Source: JAMHWF01 sp964371405 (lineage in GTDB: Bacteria > Pseudomonadota > Gammaproteobacteria > Burkholderiales > Burkholderiaceae_C). Taken from it: DNA of 64,000 nt. This document shows positions 9,185 through 17,711 of this stretch, one piece after another. The notes beneath the pieces were generated by a model that was not told where the DNA came from, searched no databases, and saw only the letters and a list, made by a program, of their open reading frames with translations. A program made the position numbers and the translations under genes. Position 1 is the first letter of the stretch, and every line of letters starts with the position of its first letter. The DNA lies in contig CAYJLV010000012.1 in assembly GCA_964371405.1 (NCBI GenBank), forward strand, positions 1 to 64,000, written 5' to 3'.

Positions 9185-9942
9185 GCGCGGTGATCGAGGT
9201 CCGCGATCTCTCGAAGGCCTTCGGAGGCGTGCATGCCATCGAAGACCTGAGCTTCGAAGTGGGGCCGTCGACTGTTCTGTCGATTGTCGGTCCGAACGGT
9301 GCGGGCAAGACGACGCTGATCAATCTTCTCACCGGCAACTATGTGCCCGACGCCGGCACGATCGACATGTTCGGTGTTCGTGTCAACGGCCGGCCGCCGG
9401 AACAACTTGCACGCCTGGGCCTGAGCCGCACATTCCAGAACCTCCAAGTCTGCATGAACATGAGCGCGCTCGACAACGTCCTGACCGGCGCGCACCTGAA
9501 GATGAACGACGGATTGCTCGCTGGCATCCTGCAGACCGCCGCGCTGCGAGAGCGCGAGGCGCACTGGCGTGCGCGGGCGCGCAAACTGCTGGACTTCGTC
9601 GGTCTCGGACCGCTCGCCGGCGCCATGGCCGCACAGCTGGCGTACGGTTCGCTCAAGCGGCTGGAAATCGCGCGCGCGCTCATCGGCGAACCCCGACTGG
9701 TGCTGATGGACGAGCCTGCCGCGGGCCTCAACCTCTCGGAAAAGGTCGAGATCGCGTCTCTGATCCAGAGCATCGCCCAGCAGGGCGTGTCCATCGTCCT
9801 GGTCGAGCACGACATGAAGCTGGTGATGGGCGTGTCGCAAAGACTTCTGGTCCTGAACCACGGTCGCCGCCTGGCGTTCGGCGCCACGAACGAGGTGCGC
9901 ACGGACCCCGCCGTCATCGAAGCCTATCTGGGTGCTGCATGA
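9181..9942 (+). CDS. livG: ABC transporter ATP-binding protein LivG
   Basis: 253-residue cytoplasmic ATPase. Walker A 'GPNGAGKTT', an LSGGQ-like signature replaced by 'LAYGSLKRLEIARAL' as is common in LivG, Walker B 'LVLMDEPAAGL' and the H-loop 'VEHDM' are all visible. It pairs with LivF to power the importer. Four-base overlaps at both ends put it within one operon. Confidence 0.93.
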   Translation: MSAVIEVRDLSKAFGGVHAIEDLSFEVGPSTVLSIVGPNGAGKTTLINLLTGNYVPDAGTIDMFGVRVNGRPPEQLARLGLSRTFQNLQVCMNMSALDNVLTGAHLKMNDGLLAGILQTAALREREAHWRARARKLLDFVGLGPLAGAMAAQLAYGSLKRLEIARALIGEPRLVLMDEPAAGLNLSEKVEIASLIQSIAQQGVSIVLVEHDMKLVMGVSQRLLVLNHGRRLAFGATNEVRTDPAVIEAYLGAA

Positions 9943-10688
9943 GCGCATTGCTTCTCCGCGTCGAGGGTCTCGCGAGCCACTACGGCCGCATCCAGGCGCT
10001 CGACCGCGTGGGTCTGGAGGTCCGCGCAGGAGAGCTGGTCGCCCTGATCGGGGCCAACGGCGCGGGCAAGAGCACTCTCCTGCGTTGCATCTCCGGCGTG
10101 CAGCCGGTGTCGGCCGGGCGCATCCTCTTCGACGGCAGCGACATTACGCGCATGCGACCCCGAGAGCGCGTGAAGGCCGGCATCTGCCAGGTGCCTGAAG
10201 GGCGACAGGTGTTCGTGCCGATGTCGGTGGAAGACAACCTGGCCCTGGGTGCAGTCTGCCGGCCGCAGGACGGATCGGTGGCCTTCGATCTGAACGCGGT
10301 GTACACGAAGTTCCCCGTGCTGCTGCAGAAGCGGCATATGGCGGCAGGCATGCTGTCCGGCGGTCAGCAGCAGATGCTGGCCATGGGGCGCGCGCTCATG
10401 GGACGGCCGAGGCTGCTGCTTCTCGACGAGCCGTCCATGGGCCTGGCGCCGCTCATGGTGCGGGAGATTTTCGGGATCATCCAGCGGCTGCGCACGCAGG
10501 GCGCCACCATCCTGCTCGTTGAGCAGAACGCCCACTTCGCCCTTTCGGTCGCAGATCGCGGCTACGTGATGGAGACGGGCCGGATCACCCTCGAAGGCAC
10601 GGGCCATGATCTGAGCGAGCGGCCCGAAGTGCAGGTCGCCTACCTCGGGATGGGGGAGAGTACTCGCGATGCTGTTGCTGGCCCCTGA
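9939..10688 (+). CDS. livF: ABC transporter ATP-binding protein LivF
   Basis: 249-residue ATPase, the partner of LivG. Walker A 'GANGAGKST', signature 'LSGGQQQMLAMGRAL', Walker B 'LLLLDEPSMGL' and 'VEQNAHFAL' are canonical for LivF. It is the last gene of the importer operon; a rho-independent terminator begins 32 bases after its stop. Confidence 0.93.
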   Translation: MSALLLRVEGLASHYGRIQALDRVGLEVRAGELVALIGANGAGKSTLLRCISGVQPVSAGRILFDGSDITRMRPRERVKAGICQVPEGRQVFVPMSVEDNLALGAVCRPQDGSVAFDLNAVYTKFPVLLQKRHMAAGMLSGGQQQMLAMGRALMGRPRLLLLDEPSMGLAPLMVREIFGIIQRLRTQGATILLVEQNAHFALSVADRGYVMETGRITLEGTGHDLSERPEVQVAYLGMGESTRDAVAGP

Positions 10689-10719
10689 CTGCGATCGAGA
10701 CAACAACTTGCCAGGACGA

Positions 10720-10739
10720 ACGCCAAGCGGCGTCTTTTT
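10720..10739 (+). terminator. Rho-independent terminator of the liv operon
   Basis: Five-base-pair stem ACGCC/GGCGT with an AAGC loop, followed by CTTTTT. It stands 32 bases after the livF stop. It is also just upstream of the group II intron remnant. Confidence 0.75.
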
Positions 10740-10769
10740 CAACACATCGGATTCGGATCATGAGACACC

Positions 10770-10953
10770 CCATGCCAACGCTGGTGGCGCGACAGCGACC
10801 GCCTGCTGAAGACCGTGCTGACCGTTGCCTACTTCGACCGGCTGGGCGTACCCAGGCTCTCATGACCTCAAGCTCTCGAACCGCCCGGTGTGGACCCGCA
10901 TGCCGGGTGGTGCGGCAGGGGCGCCTCCTATAACGGAGGCCCCCTATGCCGAT
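10770..10953 (+). mobile_element. 3' end of a group II intron (RT C-terminus plus domains V and VI)
   Basis: The stretch at about 10788-10860 reads as a maturase C-terminus ('YFDRLGVPRLS' then stop). Next, 10880-10911 folds as a domain V hairpin: ACCGCCCGG pairs with CCGGGTGGT, then TGTG with CGCA around a GACC tetraloop, with a two-base TG bulge on the 3' side. 10914-10950 folds as domain VI: GGCA-GGGG-c-GCCTCC against GGAGGC-CCCC-TA-TGCC. A bulged A at 10946 lies seven bases before a GAT end, the usual branch-point geometry, so the 3' splice site would be near 10953. No 5' part of the intron or RT body is present, so it is a dead remnant. Domains are read by eye and have not been run through a covariance model. 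Confidence 0.6.
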
Positions 10954-11092
10954 CACCGGAAGTCGAAGCGATCGGAAGGCGCGGTGATCGCGTCGGCGTG
11001 GATCTCTGTCGGGTTCGCGGGGTCTGGGGAGGGCAGGAACGCTCCGCGGCAGGCAGTAACATGCAAGGTGAGTCCAACGAAGAGGTCGTCCA

Positions 11093-11821
11093 TTGCCTAG
11101 AAGAGTTGCCACCCAGCCCGGTGCACTGCCTGCAAGAAGCTCTCCAAAGATCGCGCGGTCAGGCGCAGCGACCGTCACCTCAACTCCCTCGTCGCTCTCG
11201 GCGCCGGAGCGGCGCGGTCCGGGGCGGGCGCGAAGCGACGCCTCGCGCATTGCGATCCTCGAGGCGACGCTGAAGCTGCTTGAGTCGACGCCGCTACAGC
11301 AGCTTTCGATAGAGTCGATTGCGCGGAAGGCTGGCGTCGGCAAGGCGACGATCTACCGCTGGTGGCCCTCCAAGGCCTCGGTCGTGATCGATGCGTTCAT
11401 CGGATACCACGGCGTGCACGTGTTAATACCCGACAACGTGGGTCCGCTCGACGCGTTGGTGCGCCACATCCATCTCCTCGTCGAGGAGTTCGGGAGCTGG
11501 GCGGGTCGAATCGTCGCGCAGCTACTGGCCGAAGGTCAGGGTGACCCGGATGTACTCAAAGAGTTAAGGGAGCGGTTCCTTCAAGTCCGACGCGCGCGCG
11601 TAGTACAGCTGATAGACGAGGCGCGACGCATCGGCGAGTTCCGCACCGACATGGACGCCGAAGAGCAGCTGTCGTTGCTCTATGCGCCGATCTACATGCG
11701 CCTGATGTTCCAGCATCTGCCGCTTGATCGCGCTTTCGCGGACGCGCATTGCGCGGCCATGCTGCGAATGCTGCGCGCGCCGGCTGGTCGACCGGTGGCA
11801 AGGCGGCGCAAGCCGATCTGA
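11093..11821 (+). CDS. TetR/AcrR-family regulator
   Basis: 242-residue regulator. The HTH is evident from 'LQQLSIESIARKAGVGKATI' then 'YRWWPSKASVVIDAF' at about residues 65-100; the rest is the all-helical ligand-binding and dimer domain. The start is uncertain. The listed TTG at 11093 has a GAAGAGG-like ribosome site, but the first 40 residues are Pro/Arg/Ser rich and low complexity, and a later start cannot be excluded. It converges on a clearly related TetR gene at 11846-12577; the two share most of the HTH and the end of the ligand domain. Target unknown. Confidence 0.82.
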   Translation: MPRRVATQPGALPARSSPKIARSGAATVTSTPSSLSAPERRGPGRARSDASRIAILEATLKLLESTPLQQLSIESIARKAGVGKATIYRWWPSKASVVIDAFIGYHGVHVLIPDNVGPLDALVRHIHLLVEEFGSWAGRIVAQLLAEGQGDPDVLKELRERFLQVRRARVVQLIDEARRIGEFRTDMDAEEQLSLLYAPIYMRLMFQHLPLDRAFADAHCAAMLRMLRAPAGRPVARRRKPI

Positions 11822-11845
11822 CCACGTCGCGCCACAGGGCGACGC

Positions 11846-12577
11846 TCACGCCCGCTTTCGAGGCTTTGCCAATACGACCTCGTCCTCCGCGGCGCGCAGC
11901 AGCTTCAGCACCGAACTCGCGTGAGCCTGCGCGAAAGCGCGGTCAAGCGGCAGGTGGCCCAATAGCAACCGGAAATAGATCGGTGCGTACATGATGTCCA
12001 TCGCCCCATCCGTGTCCAAATCGGCCCGGAATTCGCCGGCCTTGCGGGCCTGCTCGACCACTTCTCGGATCGCCTCGCGACGCCCGTAGAAGAAACGCTC
12101 ACGGAATTCACGCAGGACCGCAGGGTCGCTCTGGCCCTCTGCCAGGATCTGGGCCACTAGGCGCCCCGGTCGGCCGCCGAATTGCTCCACGAGCAGACGC
12201 AGGTGGCATTCGAGAGCCTCGCGAGCCGGCACGCCACGCGACATGTGGGTGTGCGCGACGTGATACTGGACGAAAGCGTCGATCGCAACCGCGGCCTTGG
12301 AGGGCCACCAGCGGTAGATCGTCGCCTTGCCGACGCCGGCTTCACGCGCGATCGCCTCGATGGAAATCTGCTGCAGACTGCTGCCCTCCAGTAGCTTGAG
12401 AGTGGCACGAAGAATCGATGTCCGGGATGTGTCGCTGCGGCCTCGGCCACGCGAGCGCGCACCCTGGGGTGTGGCGGCAGTCGCCCTGGGCTGCGGCTCG
12501 CGGGTTTCGTTCTGTTTGCGCTTGACGCTGGTCGGCGCAGCGGCTCTCGATGCCACCGGGTTCCTCAAGGTGCTCAT
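11846..12577 (-). CDS. TetR/AcrR-family regulator, paralogue of the convergent gene
   Basis: 243-residue regulator with HTH 'LQQISIEAIAREAGVGKATI' then 'YRWWPSKAAVAIDAF', nearly the same as the regulator ending at 11821. Shared segments continue through the ligand domain ('YAPIYFRLLLGHLPLDRAFA' here, 'YAPIYMRLMFQHLPLDRAFA' there). The pair looks like a duplication followed by inversion (inference). The N-terminal 50 residues are a basic low-complexity tail. No clear Shine-Dalgarno precedes the ATG at 12577, so the start is moderately sure. Only 24 bases separate the two stops. Confidence 0.85.
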   Translation of the reverse strand: MSTLRNPVASRAAAPTSVKRKQNETREPQPRATAATPQGARSRGRGRSDTSRTSILRATLKLLEGSSLQQISIEAIAREAGVGKATIYRWWPSKAAVAIDAFVQYHVAHTHMSRGVPAREALECHLRLLVEQFGGRPGRLVAQILAEGQSDPAVLREFRERFFYGRREAIREVVEQARKAGEFRADLDTDGAMDIMYAPIYFRLLLGHLPLDRAFAQAHASSVLKLLRAAEDEVVLAKPRKRA

Positions 12578-12686
12578 TGAAGTAGGCGATGTTAACTGCG
12601 CATCCAGCGAAACCTCGCTGGCAAGCGCGGCGGCTCATGATGGCCTGCTCTGAGAGTCAAGGCGCCACGTCGCGTGAGCCCTTCAG

Positions 12687-12770
12687 CTACAGCCGATCGC
12701 GTACTTCGTCTGGGGTGGCGATCTCCATCCCGAGTTCGGTCAGCATGCGACGGATGCTCGCGCGCACGTG
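12687..12770 (-). pseudogene. C-terminal remnant of a BKACE (DUF849) gene
   Basis: On the minus strand this reads 'RRMLTELGMEIATPDEVRDR' plus L and a stop, the typical C-terminal end of beta-keto acid cleavage enzymes (former DUF849). Nothing of the catalytic barrel remains upstream; the reading runs straight into the IS5-like remnant. It is a leftover, not a gene. Confidence 0.5.
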
Positions 12771-12960
12771 ATGATGACGTACGGAACCGCCGCCGATTTC
12801 GAGTCGCCCGAGTCACCGTGACGAAGCCGAAGATGCGCTTGAAGACCTGATGGCGTGCTCGACGCGCGAGCGCACCTTCGAGCGCTTGCGTCGATCTGGT
12901 GCTGCACCGCGCTCAGGTACTTGTGGCCGCGGCCATGGCGCATCGACTTTGCTCATCAGC
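12771..12960 (-). mobile_element. IS5-like transposase remnant
   Basis: Minus-strand reading gives 'RSKVRSRVEHAI' in one frame and 'VFKRIFGFVTVT' in the next. Together they match the C-terminal 'K-x-R-x-R-VEH-x-F-x-x-x-KR-x-FG' block of IS5-family transposases, broken by a frameshift. No terminal repeats or complete transposase are present. It abuts the BKACE remnant, suggesting an insertion followed by decay. Confidence 0.45.
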
Positions 12961-13101
12961 GGGGCAGGACACAAGCGACCTAGCGAATAGTGCGACCGCG
13001 GATGGCGCGTAAACCCCAATACCAAGACGGTACGACTCGTTTAGATTTATGCCCGGACGACCCGACGGGGAATGCGTTCTGATTCGAACCAAGGAGTACA
13101 G

Positions 13102-13914
13102 GTGTTCGACGCCCTGAGGTTGAGCGGTAAGGTTGCCGTCGTGACCGGAGGTGCCGGCGGGATCGGGCAGGCGACGATCGAGTTGATGGTTGGTCGTGGC
13201 GCGCGCGTCGTTGTCGCGGACATCGACAACGAGCGCGCCCAAGCCGTCGCCGAACGCTACGGCCAATCGGCCCTGGCAGTCCGGACGGACCTGGCGGACG
13301 AACAGTCGATTGTGGCAATGGTCGAGGCGGCGGCCCGCCATTTTGGGCGCATCGACATCCTGCACAACAACGCGACTGCCGTCGGCTCGCACTTGGTTGA
13401 TGCCGACCGCGCCATCGGCGAGATGGCGACCTGGGCCTGGGATGAGTTCTTCCAAGTGAATTGCCGGGGCACGATGATCGTCACGCGCCAGGCGCTGCCG
13501 CATCTGGTCCGCAATGGCAATGGCGCGATCGTCAACACGGTGTCTGCGATGGCGCTGCAGGGCAACCTGCGCTTCCATGCCTACAGTGCGACGAAGGCGG
13601 CGCTGATGCAGATGACGCGGGCTGTCGCCACGGCCTACGGTCGTCGGGGCGTGCGCTGCAACGCGGTCGCGCCCGGACTGGTGCTCACCGAGACGGTGCT
13701 CCGGGACTTCCCCGCCGACATGCGTCGCCTGGTCGAGGACGAGACGCCGCGCGATCGTATCGGAGCGCCCGAAGATATCGCCGAGGCCGTCGCTTTCCTC
13801 GCGTCGGATGCGGCGCGAAACATCACCGGGCAGACTCTGGTCGCCGACGGCGGCGTCTCGATCCACATCCCCGGATTCACCGCCTATCGGAATACCTTCG
13901 GAGACACGGCATGA
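13102..13914 (+). CDS. SDR-family oxidoreductase
   Basis: 270-residue short-chain dehydrogenase. The cofactor motif 'TGGAGGIG' lies at about residues 15-22, the 'NNA' motif near 89-91, and the catalytic Ser148, Tyr161 and Lys165 are intact ('YSATK'). I chose GTG 13102 because AAGGAG at 13091-13096 is well spaced for it; the frame is open from an ATG at 13072 that lacks such a site. It is the first gene of a tightly overlapping operon with a VAO-type flavoprotein, so it may oxidise an alcohol or reduce a carbonyl of the same pathway (inference). Confidence 0.88.
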   Translation: MFDALRLSGKVAVVTGGAGGIGQATIELMVGRGARVVVADIDNERAQAVAERYGQSALAVRTDLADEQSIVAMVEAAARHFGRIDILHNNATAVGSHLVDADRAIGEMATWAWDEFFQVNCRGTMIVTRQALPHLVRNGNGAIVNTVSAMALQGNLRFHAYSATKAALMQMTRAVATAYGRRGVRCNAVAPGLVLTETVLRDFPADMRRLVEDETPRDRIGAPEDIAEAVAFLASDAARNITGQTLVADGGVSIHIPGFTAYRNTFGDTA

Positions 13915-14366
13915 ACCATTGCCTTGATGACGACCAGCAGGTCAGCCGCCGCGGCCTGATCGTGGCAACCGGCCGCCTCGCGATGGCGGCCGCCGTGATT
14001 GCGATTGCTCCTCGCGCGTACGCCAGCGGTGCCGCGCCGCAGTTCACCCAGCGATCGGACGCGCCCGACCTCGGCGATGTCCGCTATGTCGTGACGGATC
14101 GGCGCCATCCGCAGAGCGTCGCGTTCGCGCGCTCGATCGGCGTCTCGGTCGAGCAGTCGCTCGAGGTCACCGACGGCCTGACCCGCCTCTGGCAGGAATC
14201 GTTGGTGCCGCTGTGGGAACGACCCGAAGGTACGGTGCTTGGCGTGACCACACGCGACGTTTGGCACTGCCTGGCCGAACAGGCGCGCAGCCAGCGGCGG
14301 CAGGCACGACTGCTTCCTTCTGGTGCCGATACGTCGCAGCCCCTTGTTGCCTGGATCATCACCTGA
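13911..14366 (+). CDS. Tat-type exported protein of unknown function
   Basis: 151-residue protein that starts in the stop of the preceding SDR gene (ATGA). 'VSRRGLIVATGRLAMAAAVI' looks like a twin-arginine signal with probable cleavage after 'PRAYA' near residue 40. The mature part, about 110 residues, has no motif I recognise; it ends in 'QPLVAWIIT'. The flavoprotein gene follows five bases after its stop. Position suggests a periplasmic accessory for the flavoprotein/cytochrome pair (inference). Confidence 0.7.
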   Translation: MNHCLDDDQQVSRRGLIVATGRLAMAAAVIAIAPRAYASGAAPQFTQRSDAPDLGDVRYVVTDRRHPQSVAFARSIGVSVEQSLEVTDGLTRLWQESLVPLWERPEGTVLGVTTRDVWHCLAEQARSQRRQARLLPSGADTSQPLVAWIIT

Positions 14367-14370
14367 GCCC

Positions 14371-16047
14371 ATGAAAACTCCACCCAACGTCTCATCGTCC
14401 GTCTTTGCCGCCGCGCTGCAGGAGTTCGCCGGTGTCGTAGGCAAGGACTGGATCTTCACCAGTGACGACGACCTTAAGACCTACCGCGATGCCTACTCGC
14501 CGCTGCGTGAAACACAGCAGGATCGCGGCGCTTCGGCTGCCGTCGCGCCGGCGTCAGTCGAGGAGGTGCAGGCCATCGTGCGCATCGCCAATCGGCGTCG
14601 CATCCCGCTGTACACCATCTCCACCGGCAAGAACCTCGGGTACGGCGGCTCGGCGCCGAACTACGACGGCAGCGTGGTGCTCGATCTCAAGCGGATGAAC
14701 CGGATCATCGAGGTCAGTGAGAGCAATCACTACGCGATCGTCGAGCCGGGTGTCAGCTACTTCGACCTGTACCGCTACATCCAGGAGCGCGGTCTGAAGG
14801 TGTGGCTGGACGTCCCCGATCCGGGTTGGGGCAGCGTGCTGGGGAACGCACTCGATCATGGCGTCGGCCACTCCCTCTCGCGCTTCCGGAACCACTTCGA
14901 CTCCCATTGCGGCATGGAGGTCGTGCTGGCCAATGGTGAGGTCGTCCGCACGGGCATGGGCGCAATGCCCAAGGCCAAGACCTGGGGGCAGTTCAAGATG
15001 GGCATGGGCCCGATCCTGGACGGCATCTTCTCGCAGTCGAATTTCGGTGTCGTCACCAAGATGGGCATCTGGCTGATGCCGCAGCCCGAGGCGTTCATGC
15101 ACGCCGAAATCATGGCGTCGCGCTACGACGACCTGCACGGTTTGGTCGAGACGCTGAAGTACGTCGAGAACAGCGGCCTCGCCCCGGGCGCACCGGAGAT
15201 GGGTAGCCCGCTGCTGGCGGCGGGCGGCAGCACGATGCAGTTGGTGGACGTGTTCTACGACGGACCGCCGAAGCTGAGCAAGCAGCACATGGAGTTGATC
15301 GCCGGCACGAAGCTCGGCCACTCGACCGAGCTGCAGCGGTACGGCCTGGACAACCGTATACCGTACTGGTCGCTGAATCTGACGTTCTACGGCCCGCGCA
15401 AGGTCATCGCCGCGCAATGGGAGGCGGTGCAGGAGATCGCATCCCGGTCGATCAAGGATGCGCGCTTCCATGCGGACCCCATCTACACGGATGCCAAGAA
15501 GGCCTCCTCGGAGTTGAAGATCTACCCGCAGAACGTGGGTGTGCCCAACCTCGACTTCTTTGCGATGGGCACGCGCGCCGGCGGCAATCCGCATCCGATG
15601 CGCGGGCACATGTGGTTCTCGCCCATCATCCCGCAGAGCGCAGAGGGCATCTTCGAGGCCAATCGCGTGTTCGATGAAGCGACCCGGACCGTTGCGGCGC
15701 TCAAGGAAATCCCGATCTGGAACCTCAAGCCGTTCTCGCTGCCGGCGCCGTTCTTCGAGCGGTCGTTCCTGTTCATCCTCGGCTTTCCGATCACTGACGA
15801 CCCGGCGATGAACAAGGCCAGTATCCAGGCCTACCGGGCGCTACTCGACATCGGCGGGCAGAACGGCTGGGGCGAGTACCGAGCGCACCCGGAGTTCCAG
15901 GATCAGGCCATGGGCCTGTACTCCTACAACAACCATGCCCTGCTGCGTCTGAACGAGATGATCAAGGATGCCATTGATCCGAACGGCATCCTGTCGCCCG
16001 GTCGCTATGGCATCTGGCCCAAGAACCTTCGGAAGAAGAATCGATGA
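14371..16047 (+). CDS. VAO/PCMH-family FAD enzyme (4-alkylphenol or vanillyl-type)
   Basis: 558-residue flavoprotein of the vanillyl-alcohol oxidase / p-cresol methylhydroxylase family. 'STGKNLGYGGSAP' near residue 84 is the PP-loop and 'GHSLSRFRNHF' is part of the FAD domain. His413 in 'RGHMWFSP' aligns with the covalent FAD-linking His of VAO and eugenol oxidase; PCMH uses a Tyr elsewhere. Family enzymes oxidise para-substituted phenols through a quinone methide, and the hydroxylases add water. The next gene, overlapping by ATGA, encodes a small cytochrome c, so this one probably works as a dehydrogenase/hydroxylase passing electrons to cytochrome c rather than O2 (inference). The ATG at 14371 fits the family N-terminus. 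Confidence 0.88.
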   Translation: MKTPPNVSSSVFAAALQEFAGVVGKDWIFTSDDDLKTYRDAYSPLRETQQDRGASAAVAPASVEEVQAIVRIANRRRIPLYTISTGKNLGYGGSAPNYDGSVVLDLKRMNRIIEVSESNHYAIVEPGVSYFDLYRYIQERGLKVWLDVPDPGWGSVLGNALDHGVGHSLSRFRNHFDSHCGMEVVLANGEVVRTGMGAMPKAKTWGQFKMGMGPILDGIFSQSNFGVVTKMGIWLMPQPEAFMHAEIMASRYDDLHGLVETLKYVENSGLAPGAPEMGSPLLAAGGSTMQLVDVFYDGPPKLSKQHMELIAGTKLGHSTELQRYGLDNRIPYWSLNLTFYGPRKVIAAQWEAVQEIASRSIKDARFHADPIYTDAKKASSELKIYPQNVGVPNLDFFAMGTRAGGNPHPMRGHMWFSPIIPQSAEGIFEANRVFDEATRTVAALKEIPIWNLKPFSLPAPFFERSFLFILGFPITDDPAMNKASIQAYRALLDIGGQNGWGEYRAHPEFQDQAMGLYSYNNHALLRLNEMIKDAIDPNGILSPGRYGIWPKNLRKKNR

Positions 16048-16400
16048 AGCACGCCTTGACGTCCCTGATTCCGTTCCTGCTGTCGATCGCTGCCAGTTCA
16101 GCCGCCAGCGCAGCACCCGGCGCAGCTGATGCGACCGTGGGCCGGCAGGTCTTCGAGCGCTGGTGTGTGGACTGCCACGGAACCGGACCGCGCCTGCCTG
16201 GTACCGCGTCCCTGGCCGTCAAGTACGGCGGAGCCGTGCCGGCGGCCCTTGAAGCACGCGGTGACATGGCTCCGGAATTGATCCGCTACTTCGTTCGCAA
16301 TGGCGTGCTGATCATGCCGCCGTTCCGCAAGACCGAGATCACCGACGCCGAGCTCGATGCACTGACCCAGTACCTCAGTCAATCCAGGGGCCAACGATGA
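16044..16400 (+). CDS. Cytochrome c, electron acceptor of the flavoprotein
   Basis: 118-residue class I cytochrome c with a Sec signal peptide (cleavage near 'ASAAPG', about residue 25) and one heme motif 'CVDCH' at about residues 43-47. The distal Met is probably in 'IMPPFRK'. Size and position directly after the VAO/PCMH-type flavoprotein match the PchC-type subunit of p-cresol methylhydroxylase and eugenol hydroxylase systems. It overlaps its neighbours by four bases on both sides. Confidence 0.88.
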   Translation: MKHALTSLIPFLLSIAASSAASAAPGAADATVGRQVFERWCVDCHGTGPRLPGTASLAVKYGGAVPAALEARGDMAPELIRYFVRNGVLIMPPFRKTEITDAELDALTQYLSQSRGQR

Positions 16401-17596
16401 ACCGCGAACCGGCACCCACGGCACAGCGGACCGGCAGCGGCCGCGAATCCCGCGGCGGCGTCGCAGCGCTGATCATCGGCCATTGCGCGGGCCTGATGGA
16501 CATCACGGCGTTGCCGGTCTGGGTCGGCATCGTGCTGATCGGGCGACTGTCGATCGAACCGCAGCGCGCCGGCCTGCTGGTGAGCCTCTTCCTCGGGTCG
16601 GTGGTTCTCAGCAGCCTCTATTTCGCGCCGAGGCTCATCCGGCTCAATCGCAAGCGATTCACGTCGGGAGCCTATGCGCTGGCGGCGACCGCCTTCGTGA
16701 GCATGCCGAGCATCAGCGGCGAGTACGCCTTGCTTGCGGTTGCCCACGTCGTCGCCGGCTTCTCGGTCGGCTGTGGCTTGTCGATCGTGCACGGCACGAT
16801 GGGTAATACGGCCAATCCGCATCGCACGGCGGCGATCGGCTTCACCTCGCTCAGCCTCGTGTCGATCCTCTTCATGGCGACCCTACCGCCGTTGGTGGGC
16901 AAGATCGGACCGTCGGTGTTCTTCTACACGATGGCCGGAATCATGTTCACCGCGGCGCTGGCCAACCTGCTGGCATTTCCCGATGTGGGTGCCGCGGTCG
17001 CGCACGAGGGCCTCGCCGGCGCCAGGATACCGCGCCATGTCTGGTTCGGCATCGCAGGTGTCAGCCTGATGATGGTCACGCACTCGATGGTCTTCGGATT
17101 CGTCGAGCGCATCGGCGGTGGACACGGATTCAGCCCCGCGCAGATCACCATCGCGCTGATCGTCAGCGGATTCGTGAATCTGGTCGTTGTTGCGCTGTCC
17201 GGCTTGCTCGAGCGTCGGCTATCGGCCGCCAGCGTCGTCGTCGCCGGTCCGCTGCTGCAGGCCGCTTCTGCCCTGGTGGTCACCCAGAGGTCGGACTTCG
17301 ATATCTACGTTGTGGCGACCTGCCTGCTCATCGCGGTCGTCACGTTCACCCATGTCTTCGCTTTCGGCCTGCTGGCGCGGTTGGACCCGACGGGCCGTGT
17401 CGTGGCCGCCACCCCGGTCATGGTGATGACCGGCTCGGCCACCGGTCCGCTGCTGGGTGGCGTGCTGGCGCAGCAGATCGGCTACAGCAGCCTCGGCTGG
17501 GCTGCGCTGGTGCTGGGACTGCTGTGCGCGACCAGCTTCTGGATCGGCAGCCGTGGCGAACCTGCTGCTCGCGGCTCGCTGGCGCACGCCGGATGA
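16397..17596 (+). CDS. MFS transporter
   Basis: 399-residue integral membrane protein with about 12 hydrophobic segments, typical of a major facilitator. The ATG overlaps the cytochrome c stop. Its place within the phenol-type operon suggests uptake or export of the substrate or product (inference). No substrate-specific motif is readable. Confidence 0.8.
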   Translation: MNREPAPTAQRTGSGRESRGGVAALIIGHCAGLMDITALPVWVGIVLIGRLSIEPQRAGLLVSLFLGSVVLSSLYFAPRLIRLNRKRFTSGAYALAATAFVSMPSISGEYALLAVAHVVAGFSVGCGLSIVHGTMGNTANPHRTAAIGFTSLSLVSILFMATLPPLVGKIGPSVFFYTMAGIMFTAALANLLAFPDVGAAVAHEGLAGARIPRHVWFGIAGVSLMMVTHSMVFGFVERIGGGHGFSPAQITIALIVSGFVNLVVVALSGLLERRLSAASVVVAGPLLQAASALVVTQRSDFDIYVVATCLLIAVVTFTHVFAFGLLARLDPTGRVVAATPVMVMTGSATGPLLGGVLAQQIGYSSLGWAALVLGLLCATSFWIGSRGEPAARGSLAHAG

Positions 17597-17711
17597 GGCA
17601 GAGGCACTGATGCGCACCCGGTCGTCGACAGGAACGCCTTGCGCCACAGTGTGGCGCGCCGACTGTCAGTCTGCAGACCGAACCACACACAACGATTCCC
17701 AACAACGAACG

